Of a stretch of 64,000 bases of DNA, positions 9,852 to 20,583 are shown piece by piece. Where the stretch lies: the NCBI GenBank assembly GCA_026018925.1, contig JAKSZU010000003.1, positions 191,600,139 through 191,664,138 of the forward strand, written 5' to 3'. A program made the translations under genes and the position numbers. The stretch is from Tupaia tana. Its lineage: Eukaryota; Chordata; Mammalia; Scandentia; Tupaiidae. Below the pieces are notes generated by a model. That model made no database searches, had not been told where the DNA came from, and saw nothing but the letters and a program-made list of their open reading frames with translations. The first letter of the stretch is position 1; each line of letters begins with the position of its first letter.

Positions 9852-9930
9852 TTGGGCGGTCAGAAAAGTCATGATATATTTTTTTCTGTTTTTCTATGTA
9901 AAATGCATCATGATTTCTCTGACAACCCAA
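9852..9930. mobile_element. 79-bp palindromic mariner-type MITE, copy 1
   Basis: Near-perfect inverted repeat: left end TTGGGCGGTCAGAAAAGTCA, right end is the reverse complement of TTGGGTTGTCAGAGAAATCA. It is bordered by TA on both sides (9850-9851 and 9931-9932), the target preference of Tc1/mariner transposons. Length and structure resemble the human MADE1 type of MITE but the terminal sequence differs. Related copies are at 25722 and 49874. Confidence 0.85.
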
Positions 9931-9935
9931 TAATT

Positions 9936-10181
9936 TGCTATAGGGCATGTGCACCAGAGAGAGACAGAGAAAGAGGGAAAGTGAGAGAGCAGCACCCCCC
10001 AACCCCTGGGAGGGTAGAAATGTTTGTACCACAATCCCTTCTCCTCCATTCTTTTCTATGGATTTTGAGCACACACATATATGTACCCAGCATGTTTTCC
10101 AAGCTGCCAAGTCTGGGATTCAACCACACAGTTGGCCATGTGGGATCCAGTTGCTTTAATCACCATGCCACTGATTGGCCC
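9936..10181 (-). mobile_element. tRNA-derived SINE, subtype C
   Basis: Reverse-strand copy directly beside the MITE; 3' end 'atttgctatagggcatg', GGATCC-type head, and end at gattggccc (10181). Confidence 0.87.
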
Positions 10182-13100
10182 TGGCCCTGTAAGTTTAAAA
10201 TCCTGTTCGTCTATCACTTTCCACACACTCCCCTTCCTGAGAGCCGTCTACACCGCATCACCTAGGTGAGTCAGCATTATGGGTGGTAGAAGTACCCCTG
10301 GAAACCAATACACGGAAGTGACCAAGAGCCAGGTTCATGAGGTGGTATACACATACACTGCATCCCACATAAATAAATCCCATTGGTCTACACAAAGGAA
10401 TCCCGAATTCGGGTTACCCTGAGCTGGATCCCAAAAGTGCCCAGTTATTCCAATACCATCTGAGAGGAGGGAAATGTCTCAAAGGGGAAGTCAGGGTGAA
10501 AAGAAACAGCAGCCTTAAATAATTGTGGTTGAAACAAGGTATTTTTGTAAATTTTACAAAAACAAGAGACCATGTGAAAACATTGCCAGGGCCCCTCCCA
10601 AGGCCTTGGAAGGAGCAAGCGACCAGCCCAGCAAAATTCTGCAAATGGGCACAGTCCTCAGAGATGAAAGAGACCAGGAGGAGGGTAATTACTGACGCAG
10701 GGGGCTAGAGCTGCAGCCTCTGGCACAATTATCTTAACAAGTTAAATTAGCCCCAGATAAACCTGTACCTAATAAACCTGGGCTGCCTGTGCCTGGAGCC
10801 CTCACTAGGAAGGAGGACTTCAAAGCCCAAGGCCGGGTCATCAGAGGTGCTTGTCTTCCCCTGGTCCCAGGCCTGTCCAAGGGCTGCAGGCCAAGGCAGA
10901 GTCTGAATCTCACCTCTCAAAGCCCAGGAACCAGCTCACCCATGAACACCTATACTGACTTGTGTACATAGGCTCACCCCTGCCCACCCAAAGCCTTTTC
11001 ACACCCAGTGCCTATCTGACACAGCGCCCGTGAGTGCTCACGCACACCCCCATACACACACCCCTAAGAGCAATTCTAGCACAAGACCAGGCCTTCCAAT
11101 GGGCCTGAGCAGGACAGGATCCCTCTTTGTAGCAAGGCAGCAGCACGGTGAGGCAAAGGCAGTGTTTCCTATTCCCTGTCATGGTGGAGAGGTAGGCCCT
11201 GCCTTCTTTAATGCTCACCCCAGTGCAGGGTTTAAGGCTCTGTGGGAGTTGGGATGCTAGCTCCCTCTTCTTTCAATCAACATATCTCTTCCATCTAAGA
11301 AGCAGGAAAAAGCCCTGGACCAGACAGTGAAAAAAGATGTTCAATTAACATCCAAAGACTCTCATTCAGAGCAGGTATGGCTTGAGCCTACATCGTGACA
11401 TGACTCAGGCTAGAAATCTGGGGGAATGCATTCAGGGACCCCCAGCCTCCACCCCAGGACCAATGGGAACAGTGCGGGGGTGGCGACAGAGGGAAGTGTC
11501 AGGACTCTGAAGCTCCAGTGAGTGCAGGATTGGCCAAAGTGCTGACTTGCCTCTCTAGGTCCCACGGCCCTGGCTTCTTGGTTCCGAGATAGCACAAACC
11601 CCAGGTTTTGCCAAGAGGTTTGCTTGATTAGCAAAGAGTGTTCAAAGAGTACCAAGGTGAGAGCCCAGGCCTTGGGTTCAAGAGAGTTTGGGGGAGTGAT
11701 GGGAGATAATGCTCATTGGTAGCCCTGGACGGTGGGTGAGGGGCCCTCACCCCAAGCAACACGAGCTTTGAGCAGGCAGGCTGGCCAGAGCTAGCTGGGC
11801 CGGGGCCAGGTCTCTGAGGCTCTTCCGCTCAGGAAAACCCTGTTCTCTGTGCTGAGCCAGAAGGAGAAGGAAAACAGGAAACACATGTTCTTCAAGGGAG
11901 GCTGAGCGCCTAGTCTAAGAAGCCCCCAGGGAGGACCTGCTCCCTGCACAGGAGTTACCAGCGCCCTGACCAACCTGGAGGGAGAAATGTGCTTATCAAG
12001 CTCACGCAGAGCGCCCAGAGCCGGGGAACCGACATCTGCATTCTTACAAACCCGTGTACAACCTCGGGCAAGGAGCTCTTCAGGTCACTGGGCCTTCCCT
12101 TGTCACATGGAAGTGAATGTCACTGCCTTCCTCTGCCTTGCCGGCTTTAGCACCACAAAGTGCCGCCCACGCAGAAAGTGTTGGGAATCCCAGGGAGAGA
12201 CTTCCCTCCCCACCCATCAAGCCTCTGGCTTTTGCTGCATGATTCTCTTTGAGGAAGCCAGACAAAAGTCACTAATGTCTGGCCGTCTCGTCCACATCAT
12301 CACGAGCAGTGTCAGGTCCAGCGGCCAGCCTTGTCATCCTTCGTGGCCTCCAGCTGCCAGCAGGTGTGTAAGAGCACTGGTTGGAGACGCATGGACCTGC
12401 TCAGATGCGATGTTGTGACCTGCCCTCAACCCCACCCACACACCTCACCCCCTGATCCAGTCCTGACCCGTGGGGACTTGAGGTTTTGCCAGTGCCTCAA
12501 CCCCAGGCACACAGGGGAAGTCGCCCAGAAGATTCCAGGAAGGTCCCTCTGAGATCCCCTCATGCTGCCTTTGGTCCAGACAGGAGGAGCTCTAGGAAGC
12601 CTTTGCCGGTGCTGTGTTCATCTGTTCCCATCCTCCTCTGACCCGAACTATAGGCCTCCTGGTCTCCCTGAGCTGTCTGTACAGGCCAGTGCCTGGGTAT
12701 GGTTTGAGGATTCACAGGAGCAGGGGCATTTGAGAACGCCAGGGAAGCCTGAAGTCCCGAGACCACGGGCTACGCACTGCCTCTCTGCCTGTGTCATCGT
12801 TCCATAGGGAGTGTTGATGATTTTTTCCTCTATTCCCCTTCAGGAGCCCTCTCAGAGCCTAGCTCAGGTATGGTGATGCGAAAGCAGCTTGCGGAAAAGT
12901 TAGAGGATCTGGTGGGAAGAAAGAAAGCCAGGCTGCTGGGTCAGCTCTCCCTGCAGAGTGGGAAATGGCCACCAGAAATTAGCTCTCTTCCTCCTACTAT
13001 AGAGTCATTAGCTCCCAGCCACTCCTGATTCTATTGATAGGTGAAGCCATGAAACTAGTTCTCATGGGTGGAATGTAAATGTAAAAGGTAGATGTTATGG

Positions 13101-13865
13101 CCAGGACGGGTGGTTAGAAGAGGTTGTGTCTTCACCCACTTTCCTGTCTGCCCACTGAATGCAGAGGACTCTGAGACCATAAGGAAGGACAGAGCCATTA
13201 GGTGCAAGGAACCTGGATCCCTGAATCACCACATGGAAAGTCTCCTGCTGGCCAAGAACACCCACATTGGACTATCACATGAGTGAGAATTAGTCTACAG
13301 TGTGTTCAGCCACTGAAAAATTGGAATTTATTTATTTTATTGATATGTATTACCCTAATGCACTGCCTTACATTGACAAGACTGCAAGGAGAAAATGAGA
13401 TCAACACTCCAGATCTGCCTGCTGAGCCCCAATTCAGGCCGTGGAATGCTATCAGGCCCTCTCCTTCAGCCTTGCCCATTGATCTGGCCTCAGCAGGAGA
13501 AAGCTTTCCGTACAAAGACTAAGGGCAGAATTGTCCAGTCCTAGCTCATTTTCTGGCTCCCCACCATCAATCCCAGTCCCATGCCAGCACCCCTATCTTG
13601 GGCCATCCAGCTTGGTATCCTGACTGTACATCTTTCTGGATTCCATCTTTTGGCATCAGATACTGGCTGGTATGGGGGTCCTTTCACTCTGCCACCGAGT
13701 CTCCCCAAGATCAGGTCCCCACACTTACCTTTACAGGTATCCTCAGTCTGGCCTCTTCCTTCCTCAGAGTCTACTGGGTCCTGTGAAATTTCAGGGGCCC
13801 AGATCAGAGTACCCATAGCAGGCTCATAGTGGAGCTAATGTCTCCATGCTAAGGGCTATGTCTTG
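10182..13865. other. Unique GC-moderate region without recognised gene
   Basis: About 3.7 kb free of the window's SINEs. Many short open frames overlap on both strands and none has a recognisable domain. A block at 10440-10790 has an AT-rich palindrome and homeodomain-like motifs. A possible 24-nt exon-like unit at 12844-12867 is mentioned under findings. I see no promoter or coding evidence. Confidence 0.55.
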
Positions 13866-14262
13866 TCCCATCTAATCCTCACAATGAGCTTATGTGCTAG
13901 ATTCCTGGATCACTCTCTGGATGCTGCATATAATATTATAATTCCCATTTTATAAATGAAAAGACCAAGGCATGGCGGCCACCAGGTGGCATGGTGGTTA
14001 AGACACTGGATTCCCACCTGGCTGACCACAGTTCAAATCCCATACCTGGCGACTTGCTTTCTCACTTTCTCTCTCTGGTCAAATTGACAAATAATAATAA
14101 ATAAATAAAGCTAGATAAATACTTATTTAAAAAAAAAAAAAGACCAAGGCACCTCACTTATGCAAGGATACATAGCTCATTAGTGGTAAATCCAGGCCTT
14201 GAACCCAGGTCATGAAGACTGGAACTTGTGCTCTGAAGTCACTGTGCCATATTGCCTCACAA
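13866..14262 (+). mobile_element. MIR element split by a SINE
   Basis: The left half (13866-13972) has 'taatcctcacaatgagctta' and 'attcccattttataaatga'. The right half (14152-14262) has the MIR core 'catagctcattagtggtaaa' and 'tgaacccaggtcat'. MIR is an ancient mammalian tRNA-derived SINE. The split is caused by a subtype B element with its TSD. Confidence 0.88.
13973..14137 (+). mobile_element. tRNA-derived SINE, subtype B, nested in MIR
   Basis: TSD AAAAGACCAAGGCA at 13959-13972 and 14138-14151. The head is slightly worn (tggcggccaccaggtgg). B box gttcaaatcc; the tail holds 'aaataataataaataaataa'. Confidence 0.93.
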
Positions 14263-14549
14263 CTATCAGTGTTCAATAAATATGTGCTGGATATAAAAAA
14301 AAAAATGAGGCAGACAGATTACCAATGCTCAAAGGCCCCTGGGTTGGTGGTGTTAGGTGACCCTAGAACCTTCTGAGGAGTCTCTTTGAAGATGGTGGCA
14401 TTAGGATCAAGTTACATAATTCCCCCCACCCAGGTTCTGTCAGTCACTCAGGGATATGTGTGGGTATAAAAATCTACATGGAAAAACGTCAAAGAGAAAC
14501 TTTAAAGTAGAGCCACCAAATAGGAATAAGATATAAGTCATAGATATAG

Positions 14550-14571
14550 GTGTGTGTGTGTGTGTGTGTGT
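14550..14571. repeat. (GT)n microsatellite
   Basis: Short GT repeat just upstream of the poly-T side of the next SINE. Confidence 0.9.
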
Positions 14572-14586
14572 ATGTATACATTTTTT

Positions 14587-14833
14587 AGAGAGTTTTTTTG
14601 CTATAGGGCATATGCGCTCACTGGACAGACAGAGACAGACAGAGAGAAAGTGCGAAATCACCCCCCAGGGGGATGGCCATGCCTCCATACCTTCTCCCCC
14701 ATTCTCCTCTCAGAATTTTGGGCACGCATGCATATGTGCCTAGTGTTAGTTCCAAGCCACTGGGTCTAGGACTTGAACCATGGTCAGCCATGTAGGGATC
14801 CAGTGCCTTAACTGCCACAACACCTGCTGACAA
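14587..14833 (-). mobile_element. tRNA-derived SINE, subtype A/C intermediate
   Basis: Reverse-strand copy with A-type 3' end 'gagagtttttttgctatagg' and 'gaaatcaccccccag', but a C-like head (gggatccagtgcc). It supports a continuum between the two subtypes. Confidence 0.85.
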
Positions 14834-14942
14834 CCATACAGATCATTCTTAAATTTCTAGTAGTTTCATTAACAAAAGGAAAAGAAAATATGTGAAATTG
14901 ACTGATAATATATTTTATCTATTATATAAGAAATATCATTTT

Positions 14943-15191
14943 GAGCCAGCAGGTGGTGTAGAGGTTAAGGTGTCCATTCCATGGTTTGAGTCCTAGGCCC
15001 AGCAGCTTGAAAATCGCACCAGGTGCATGTGCCTGAGCGCCCAAGATCCCAAGAGGAGAATGAAGAAGAAGAGGCTACAGTGTGGCCATTCCCCATGGAG
15101 TCAGGGGCGGGGGTGGGAGGTGACTTCTCACTTATCTTTTCTCTCTCTCTAGTGAGTACACGCATCCTACAGCAAAAACTTACCCCCCAAA
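14943..15191 (+). mobile_element. tRNA-derived SINE, subtype A, with internal head deletion
   Basis: Head gagccagcaggtggtg; the anticodon-loop region is shortened (tgtccattccatggtttgag). Body has 'gtgacttctcacttat'; the end is 'cctacagcaaaaacttacc'. Confidence 0.85.
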
Positions 15192-16057
15192 ATGATTCTA
15201 ACATGCAATCGATGCGAAAAATTAACAAAATAGCTTAGTTTTTTTTGTTGTTTTGGGACTAAGCCTTCTAAGTCCAGTGTATATGCTACACAAACAACAC
15301 ATCCCAATTCAGACTAGCCTTGTTCAAGTGCTCAAGACCACAAGGGACCAGAGGCCATAGCACGGGCCCACATAGCTCCGGAGAGGGTCTGGGCTTGTAA
15401 GGTCAGTCTGACCCTGGAAACGAGGCTTTAGGGATCTCCACAGCCCCTAGAGAACCCAACGCTTAGGCCCCAGCAGAGCACCACACCAGTCTGTAAGTAG
15501 CATGCAAGAAAATAAATGCTGCAGAAACACAAACTGCTATGTGTTAAGACCCAGGGAAAGCAGCGGATGGCTTTAATCTGCTACAGAATCGGCATGTGTG
15601 TACTCTCCTATTTACAGTAGGCCCTAAGAGGAGGCTTGTAAATAGCTCTGGGAGCGCCAAGTAACCCGCACTCAGTGCAGCTGTGCTGTGTTCCCCGATC
15701 ACCCCGGACCCCTTGGTTACAAGCAAGCACAGACTAAACCCAGAATTTTTTGCGACTGAGGAGCACAGTCTATGAAATGTAAGGGGAAAGAAATCGGAGC
15801 AAAGAGCCAGGTGGGGAAATGGCTGCCAGCTATGGTATGTGGGAGCCAGGGATGGGGGTGGGACCCCAGAAGGCACCCTGAGTCCTGCTCTGTATCATCA
15901 GGGTCTGTGTCTAGGCCTGGACGAATCCCATTAAGAGAGAAGCTTCAGAAGCTCAAGCTGGGCCAGCTTCCTGGGTGTGCAACCTGGGCGATCACTCAGG
16001 GCCCCTCACTTAGGGGGTCTGTGCTTGGTTTCATGCCCTGTGTTTGCATTCTTGAGA
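15192..16057. other. Unique sequence without recognised gene
   Basis: No SINE and no credible coding region. The open frames at 15544-15876 (minus) and 15772-16146 (plus) overlap antisense and have no domain I recognise. Confidence 0.5.
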
Positions 16058-16059
16058 AC

Positions 16060-16280
16060 TTTTTAGGTTTATTTCTTCTTAGATGGGCAGAGAATCGACA
16101 GAGACAGCATCCCCAGCAGGATCTCGATGCTACAATCCATCTATAGTCTCAGCCAGCCCTGGATGATGGGCACACGCACGTGTGGAGAACTCAGGGAGGT
16201 CTCCAGGTGCAAACTCAGAACCTGCCCATGTGGGTGGGCCTAGCAGCACATGGTATTTTTGGTACCACCATCCAGCCCTG
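16060..16280 (-). mobile_element. Old tRNA-derived SINE, subtype O
   Basis: Reverse-strand pattern shared with 43991-44213: 'ggtttatttcttcttaga', 'gacagcatccccagcaggat', 'gtgtggagaactcagggagg' and 'accaccatccagcccc'-like head. Strongly diverged from A/B/C. Confidence 0.65.
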
Positions 16281-16679
16281 CCATCTTGACATTTTTCCTA
16301 CTTTTTTTAATCTTATTTTCACTTTCCACTGGGCTCTACCGGATACAGAATCTCTCTCGAGTGGGGGTCCCTATGGACTATAACAAGCCCTTTTTGCCCA
16401 CATTCCCTGGCTGAGGAAGGGCTGCACTTTCTCAGACTGGCCTTCCAGGGATCAGTATGGCCCCTTAACCTTGCCAACAGTGCGATGAGACCATCCAGAG
16501 GAAAGGCCAGAGACAGCCGAGCGAGGAGCTGGGGAGAGGAACTCAGCAGCCGGCCCTGGAGAACAGCACCAGGATGTTGTGCATTTTCCAAAGTTTGAAT
16601 CACAATGGTCCCTTTTCATTTAAGGGAAAATACCACAACCATTTCCTAGCAAAGGTTAATTCTTTACACTTAAACACAC

Positions 16680-16682
<3 letters not shown>

Positions 16683-16712
<30 letters not shown>
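16683..16712. repeat. Poly-A run
   Basis: About 30 A residues. No clear retroelement was recognised upstream; it could be the tail of an unrecognised insertion. Confidence 0.9.
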
Positions 16713-16715
<3 letters not shown>

Positions 16716-17575
16716 TTTTTTATCCTGCCAAGGAATGTGCTTTTTTAAGCTGGCTTCCAGCCCTTCCTGAGGCTGAGGTTCCCTCCCTCTGCTGGCAGGA
16801 AGAGCCCTGGGGTCCCTTGAGAGTGGTCAATGGCTGAACAGCCACTGCCCACAAAGGGCAGGGAGGGAGAAGGAGCTGGAGCCTAGTGGCCATCCCCCAG
16901 TTTCAGCCAATCTGATGGCAGAAACCCATAGAAACTCCCCATAGCCCATTTCAGGCGGGACCTCCACCCCTGCCCAGCCAAATGCTCCTACAGCAGCCCA
17001 CTCAAAGGCCACCGGTCCGGCCACCACCTCCTATCTTATAGTCCCCGTGTAGCATCAGGAACCTGGCAGAGAGGCCGCTTAGTCCCAGCCCTGGGCTGGG
17101 AATGAGAGAGAGTGCCTGCGGGCACCTCCATGCACAAGGGAGAAGGCCTGAGCAACGAGAAAAGGAGGCGCCTGCATGAGACCCCCTCACACCTCCCTGT
17201 CCTTCTGCTCTGCCTGCCTTCCTGGGGACCGTCCCTAGGGCCAGCCCTCCAACCTTGTACTACAGCCCGTTCCTTCACGACTCATGAAAACCACTCCATC
17301 AGTTCTCCCCTCTTTACTGAATTATTCTTATCAGCATACAAGCATGTCCTCATTCTTCTGGCCCTCGAAAAAAATATATTTGTTTAATGTTATTGATCAC
17401 TCCCCTTCCCTTACTGCCCCTTAGAACAAACTTTCTGGAAAGCATCATCTCTACTTGCTAGTTCTAGTTCCCTTTCCCAATCTTCCTCTTTCTAAACATT
17501 TTAAAATGCAAGTGTCATGAATTCACAAGTGGCTGCACCAGGAGACTAATACTCAAGTGAAGAAATATGTGATGG
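16713..17575. other. Unique sequence without recognised gene
   Basis: No gene-like signal or known repeat. Open frames in several registers reflect GC content only. Confidence 0.5.
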
Positions 17576-17760
17576 AGGGCTGGCAGGTGGTATGGTAGTT
17601 AAGGAACTAGACTCCCCACACAGCCAACCTCTGTTCAAGTCTCCGACCTGGTGGCTTGCTTTCTCACTTTCTCTCTCACTCTCTCTGTCTCTCTTTGGCG
17701 AGCATGTGTTAGAAAATTATTAGAAAACAATAATAGTAATAAATAAAATTAAATAAACTA
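17576..17760 (+). mobile_element. tRNA-derived SINE, subtype B
   Basis: Head agggctggcaggtggtatgg, CT-rich middle, then 'ggcgagcatgtgttag' in place of the usual CAAATTAAAA start of the tail, and an AT tail. It looks like a B/C hybrid. Confidence 0.82.
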
Positions 17761-17762
17761 TT

Positions 17763-17885
17763 GGAGCCAATAGGTGATGTGGTGGTTGAGGTGCTGGATT
17801 TCCACATGGCAGTTCAAGTTCCAGACCTGGCAGCTTGAAAAAATCACAACAAATAAATAGATAAATAAATAAATAATTGCTTTTT
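17763..17885 (+). mobile_element. Shortened tRNA-derived SINE
   Basis: Head gagccaataggtgatgtgg and tRNA-like part to 'gacctggcagcttgaaaa', then directly an (AAAT)n tail. The body is missing. Confidence 0.75.
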
Positions 17886-17904
17886 AAAAAAGGAAAGAAA
17901 GATT

Positions 17905-18034
17905 AGGGGTCTTGAAAAAGTTCACAAAAAAGTATATTATAAAAAAAATCATGCCTGCATTTCAAAAATACTCATACTAAAATAAACTAGTGCTTAAATT
18001 CCATTTTTCCATACAATTTTTCAAGTCCCCCTCA
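17905..18034. mobile_element. Mariner-type MITE, second family, copy 1
   Basis: The ends are an inverted repeat: GGGGTCTTGAAAAAGTTCA at the left and the complement of GAGGGGGACTTGAAAAATTG at the right, with TA on both sides. The same structure is at 28239-28350. The end sequence resembles old mammalian mariner elements of the Hsmar2 kind, from memory only. Confidence 0.7.
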
Positions 18035-18129
18035 TAATGGACAAACTATCAGAAGCCCGCTGAAGGCCGTTTGCCATTACTATCCCCCTTTCTCTTGCCC
18101 AAATGTAACCTCATCCTGATTTCTTTTTA

Positions 18130-18378
18130 TTTTAATTTTTTTAGAGAGATTTTTGCTATAGGGTGCATGCACTCGCTGGAGAGACACAGACAAAGAGACG
18201 AAAAGCATCCCCACGGGGATGGCCATGCCACAATCCCTTCTCCTCCATTCTCCTCTAGGATTTTGGGCACGCATGGGCACACACCCAGCATGAGTTTTAA
18301 GCCACCGGGTCCAGGACTCAAACCGTGGTCAACTACATGGGAGTCCAGCAATGTAACCATTATGCTATCTGCTGGTCC
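18130..18378 (-). mobile_element. tRNA-derived SINE, subtype A
   Basis: Reverse-strand copy from 'agagagatttttgctatagg' to 'atctgctggtcccc'; B box complement is intact apart from one base. Confidence 0.9.
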
Positions 18379-18392
18379 CCCTTTTAACACTA

Positions 18393-18850
18393 TATATTAG
18401 TTTTGCCCAGTTTTGAACATTACAGGAACAGAATCGTGTAGGATGTACTCTTTTGTGTCTCACCTCTTTGTTCAGTATTGTTTGCAGTTTTCATTAATGT
18501 TACTTGGTGCAGTCATAGTGATTAATCCTCATTGCTGACTAGTATCCCATTGAATGGACATACCAATATTCATTTATCCATTCTACTGATGATGAATATT
18601 GGGATTATTTCTGATTCGGGTTACTACATTAATGCTTCTGAGAACATTCTCATACACGATGTCTGGTGTCAGAACAATGCATTTCTCTAGGGTTATATAC
18701 CTAGGAGAGAATTTCTGGGTCATAGAGCTTGCACATGCTCGAATAGTTTTCAGCTTATACTCCCACCAGCAAAGTACGAGGGATCTAGCTGCATCCTATT
18801 CTTTCCAGTACATTAGCGGTCACACATATTGGCTCTTCCCTGATCTCTAA
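18393..18850 (-). mobile_element. L1 relic, 3' non-coding part (antisense)
   Basis: Contains 'gttatatacctaggagagaa', 'tctgggtcatagagcttgca' and 'tactcccaccagcaaagta', a familiar order in 3' parts of old L1M-type elements. Together with the ORF2 stretch to the right it forms one antisense L1. Confidence 0.65.
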
Positions 18851-19488
18851 GGGGAGCCTACTCTGCACATTTTGGACAGGCCCCGTAATTGCATGAGCCA
18901 ATGTACATACACAGACATCATTCATACATACACACAGGCATACCAACCACCCAGCCTATTACTTCTATCCCTCTGGAGAACGCTCATACACTTCTCTTTA
19001 TCAGATTCTATTCCCCGTTTGTTAATAGTTTTTCCAATTAAAGTATATTCAATGTTATCAAATAACATTCCTAGGATAATTACCAGTTGGGATGATCTTA
19101 TATTTTTTCTTTCATTCCATAAATGTGATAAACTAAATTGATTGGTTTTCAAGCACTAAGTCAAACTTACATGTCTGTAATAAAGTCAATTTGCTTATGA
19201 CTTCCTATCTTTTTAAAAAAATATCTTGGCTAAGATATTTACTAATATCTTATTAGGAAATTTTGTTTCTATATTCTTGAGAAAAACTGGCCTATAATTT
19301 TCTTCCATGTAATGTCTTTGTCAGGTATCAAGGTTTTGTCACTGTGATAAAGCATATTGAAAAATGTTTCCTCTTTTGCTATTCTCTGGAAAAGATTGTA
19401 TGATAATGCTTCCTTTAAAGTTTGTTAAAATTCACTAGTGAAGGTATCTGGGCCTAAGCTTTTCTTTGTAGAAAGAATATTTAGTAAA

Positions 19489-19737
19489 GAGACTAGCAGT
19501 TGGCGTAATGGCTATGTCGCTGGACTCCCGTGTAGTCAACTGCAGGACCCGGTGGCTTAAACTCACGTTAGGCTCGTATGTGTGCGTGCCTAAGATCCCA
19601 AGAGAAGAATGGAGGAGAAGGGATTGTGGTGTGGCCATCCCCCCCGGGGGGTGATTTCTCACTTTGTGTCTCTCTGTCTCTCTCTGCCTTTCTGGCAAGC
19701 GCACATGCCCTATAGCAAAAACCTCTCAAAAAAAAAT
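19489..19737 (+). mobile_element. tRNA-derived SINE, subtype A, inside L1
   Basis: TSD ATATTTAGTAAAGA on the left and ATATTTAGTAAGGA on the right. Full subtype A layout, with part of the B box deleted (gtagtcaactgcaggaccc). The end is 'ctatagcaaaaacctctc' plus a short poly-A. Confidence 0.9.
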
Positions 19738-20013
19738 TATATTTAGTAAGGATTCAATTTCTCTAAAAGTTATATGAGTATTCAGATTTTCTACTTGTGT
19801 CAAGTTTAAATTGTGTTTTTTTCAAAGGATTTTTCCATTTCATCAAAGTTTTCAAACATTGGCAAAAAGTTGTTCGTGATATCTTTTGATTATCTTGGTC
19901 ACATCTGTAGGATCTATAGTAAGGTCTCCTTATACATTACTGATATCGATCATGTTTGTACTCTTGTTTTTTCCTGACTAATTTTGCTAGAGCTTATTAA
20001 TTTTGCTGGTCTC

Positions 20014-20265
20014 GGGACCAGCAGTTAGCGTAATGGCTATGTCGCTGGACTCCCATGTAGTCGACCATGGTTCGAGTCCTGGACCCAGTGGCTTAAACTC
20101 ATGCCGGGCGCGTGTGCATGTGTGCCAAAGATCCCAACAGGAGAAGGGATGTGGCGTGGCCATCCCCCTGGGGGGGTGATTTCTCACTTTCTGTCTCTCT
20201 GTCTCTCTCTTCCTGGCGAGCGCACGTGCCCTATAGCAAAAACCTCTCCAAAAAAAAAAAAAAAA
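20014..20265 (+). mobile_element. tRNA-derived SINE, subtype A, inside L1
   Basis: TSD AATTTTGCTGGTCT / AAATTTGCTGGTCT. Intact head and perfect B box GGTTCGAGTCC; a CpG-containing body and a 19-nt poly-A point to a young copy. Confidence 0.94.
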
Positions 20266-20400
20266 AAATTTGCTGGTCTTTTTACAGGACCAGTTTTATG
20301 GCCCTTTTCTATTATTTTTTTTCTATTTAGTTATTTTATGTTTATATTTCTATTATTTCTAAACATTTGTGCAAAAATGGAATCGAAGTACTAGTTTATA

Positions 20401-20539
20401 GGGGCCAGCAGCTAGCATAGTGATTAAAGTGTTGGACTCCCACATGACTGGCTGCAATTGATTCCCAGACCCGGTGGCTTGAAAATCACACCAGGCCTGT
20501 GTGCATCTGTGCCCAAAATCCCTATGGCAAAAACAGAAA

Positions 20540-20582
<43 letters not shown>

Positions 20583-20583
20583 A
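20401..20583 (+). mobile_element. tRNA-derived SINE with body deletion and (AAAT)n tail
   Basis: Head ggggccagcagctagcat, tRNA-like part and the start of the body, then a jump from 'gcccaaaatccc' to 'tatggcaaaaac' and a tail of about ten AAAT units (20540-20582). Confidence 0.85.

Larger units (their letters stand above)
19030..20395 (-). pseudogene. L1 ORF2 relic (reverse transcriptase region), broken by two SINEs
   Basis: The plus strand is the antisense of L1 ORF2. Recognisable landmarks in order are 'ttgattggttttcaagcac', 'cctataattttcttccatg', 'atgtctttgtcaggtat', 'aattcactagtgaaggtatc', 'gggcctaagcttttctttg' and the segment before 'ttttgctggtc'. ORF2 encodes an endonuclease and a reverse transcriptase; here only part of the RT region remains, with many frame breaks. 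SINEs at 19489-19737 and 20014-20265 interrupt it. It cannot encode an active protein. Confidence 0.85.
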
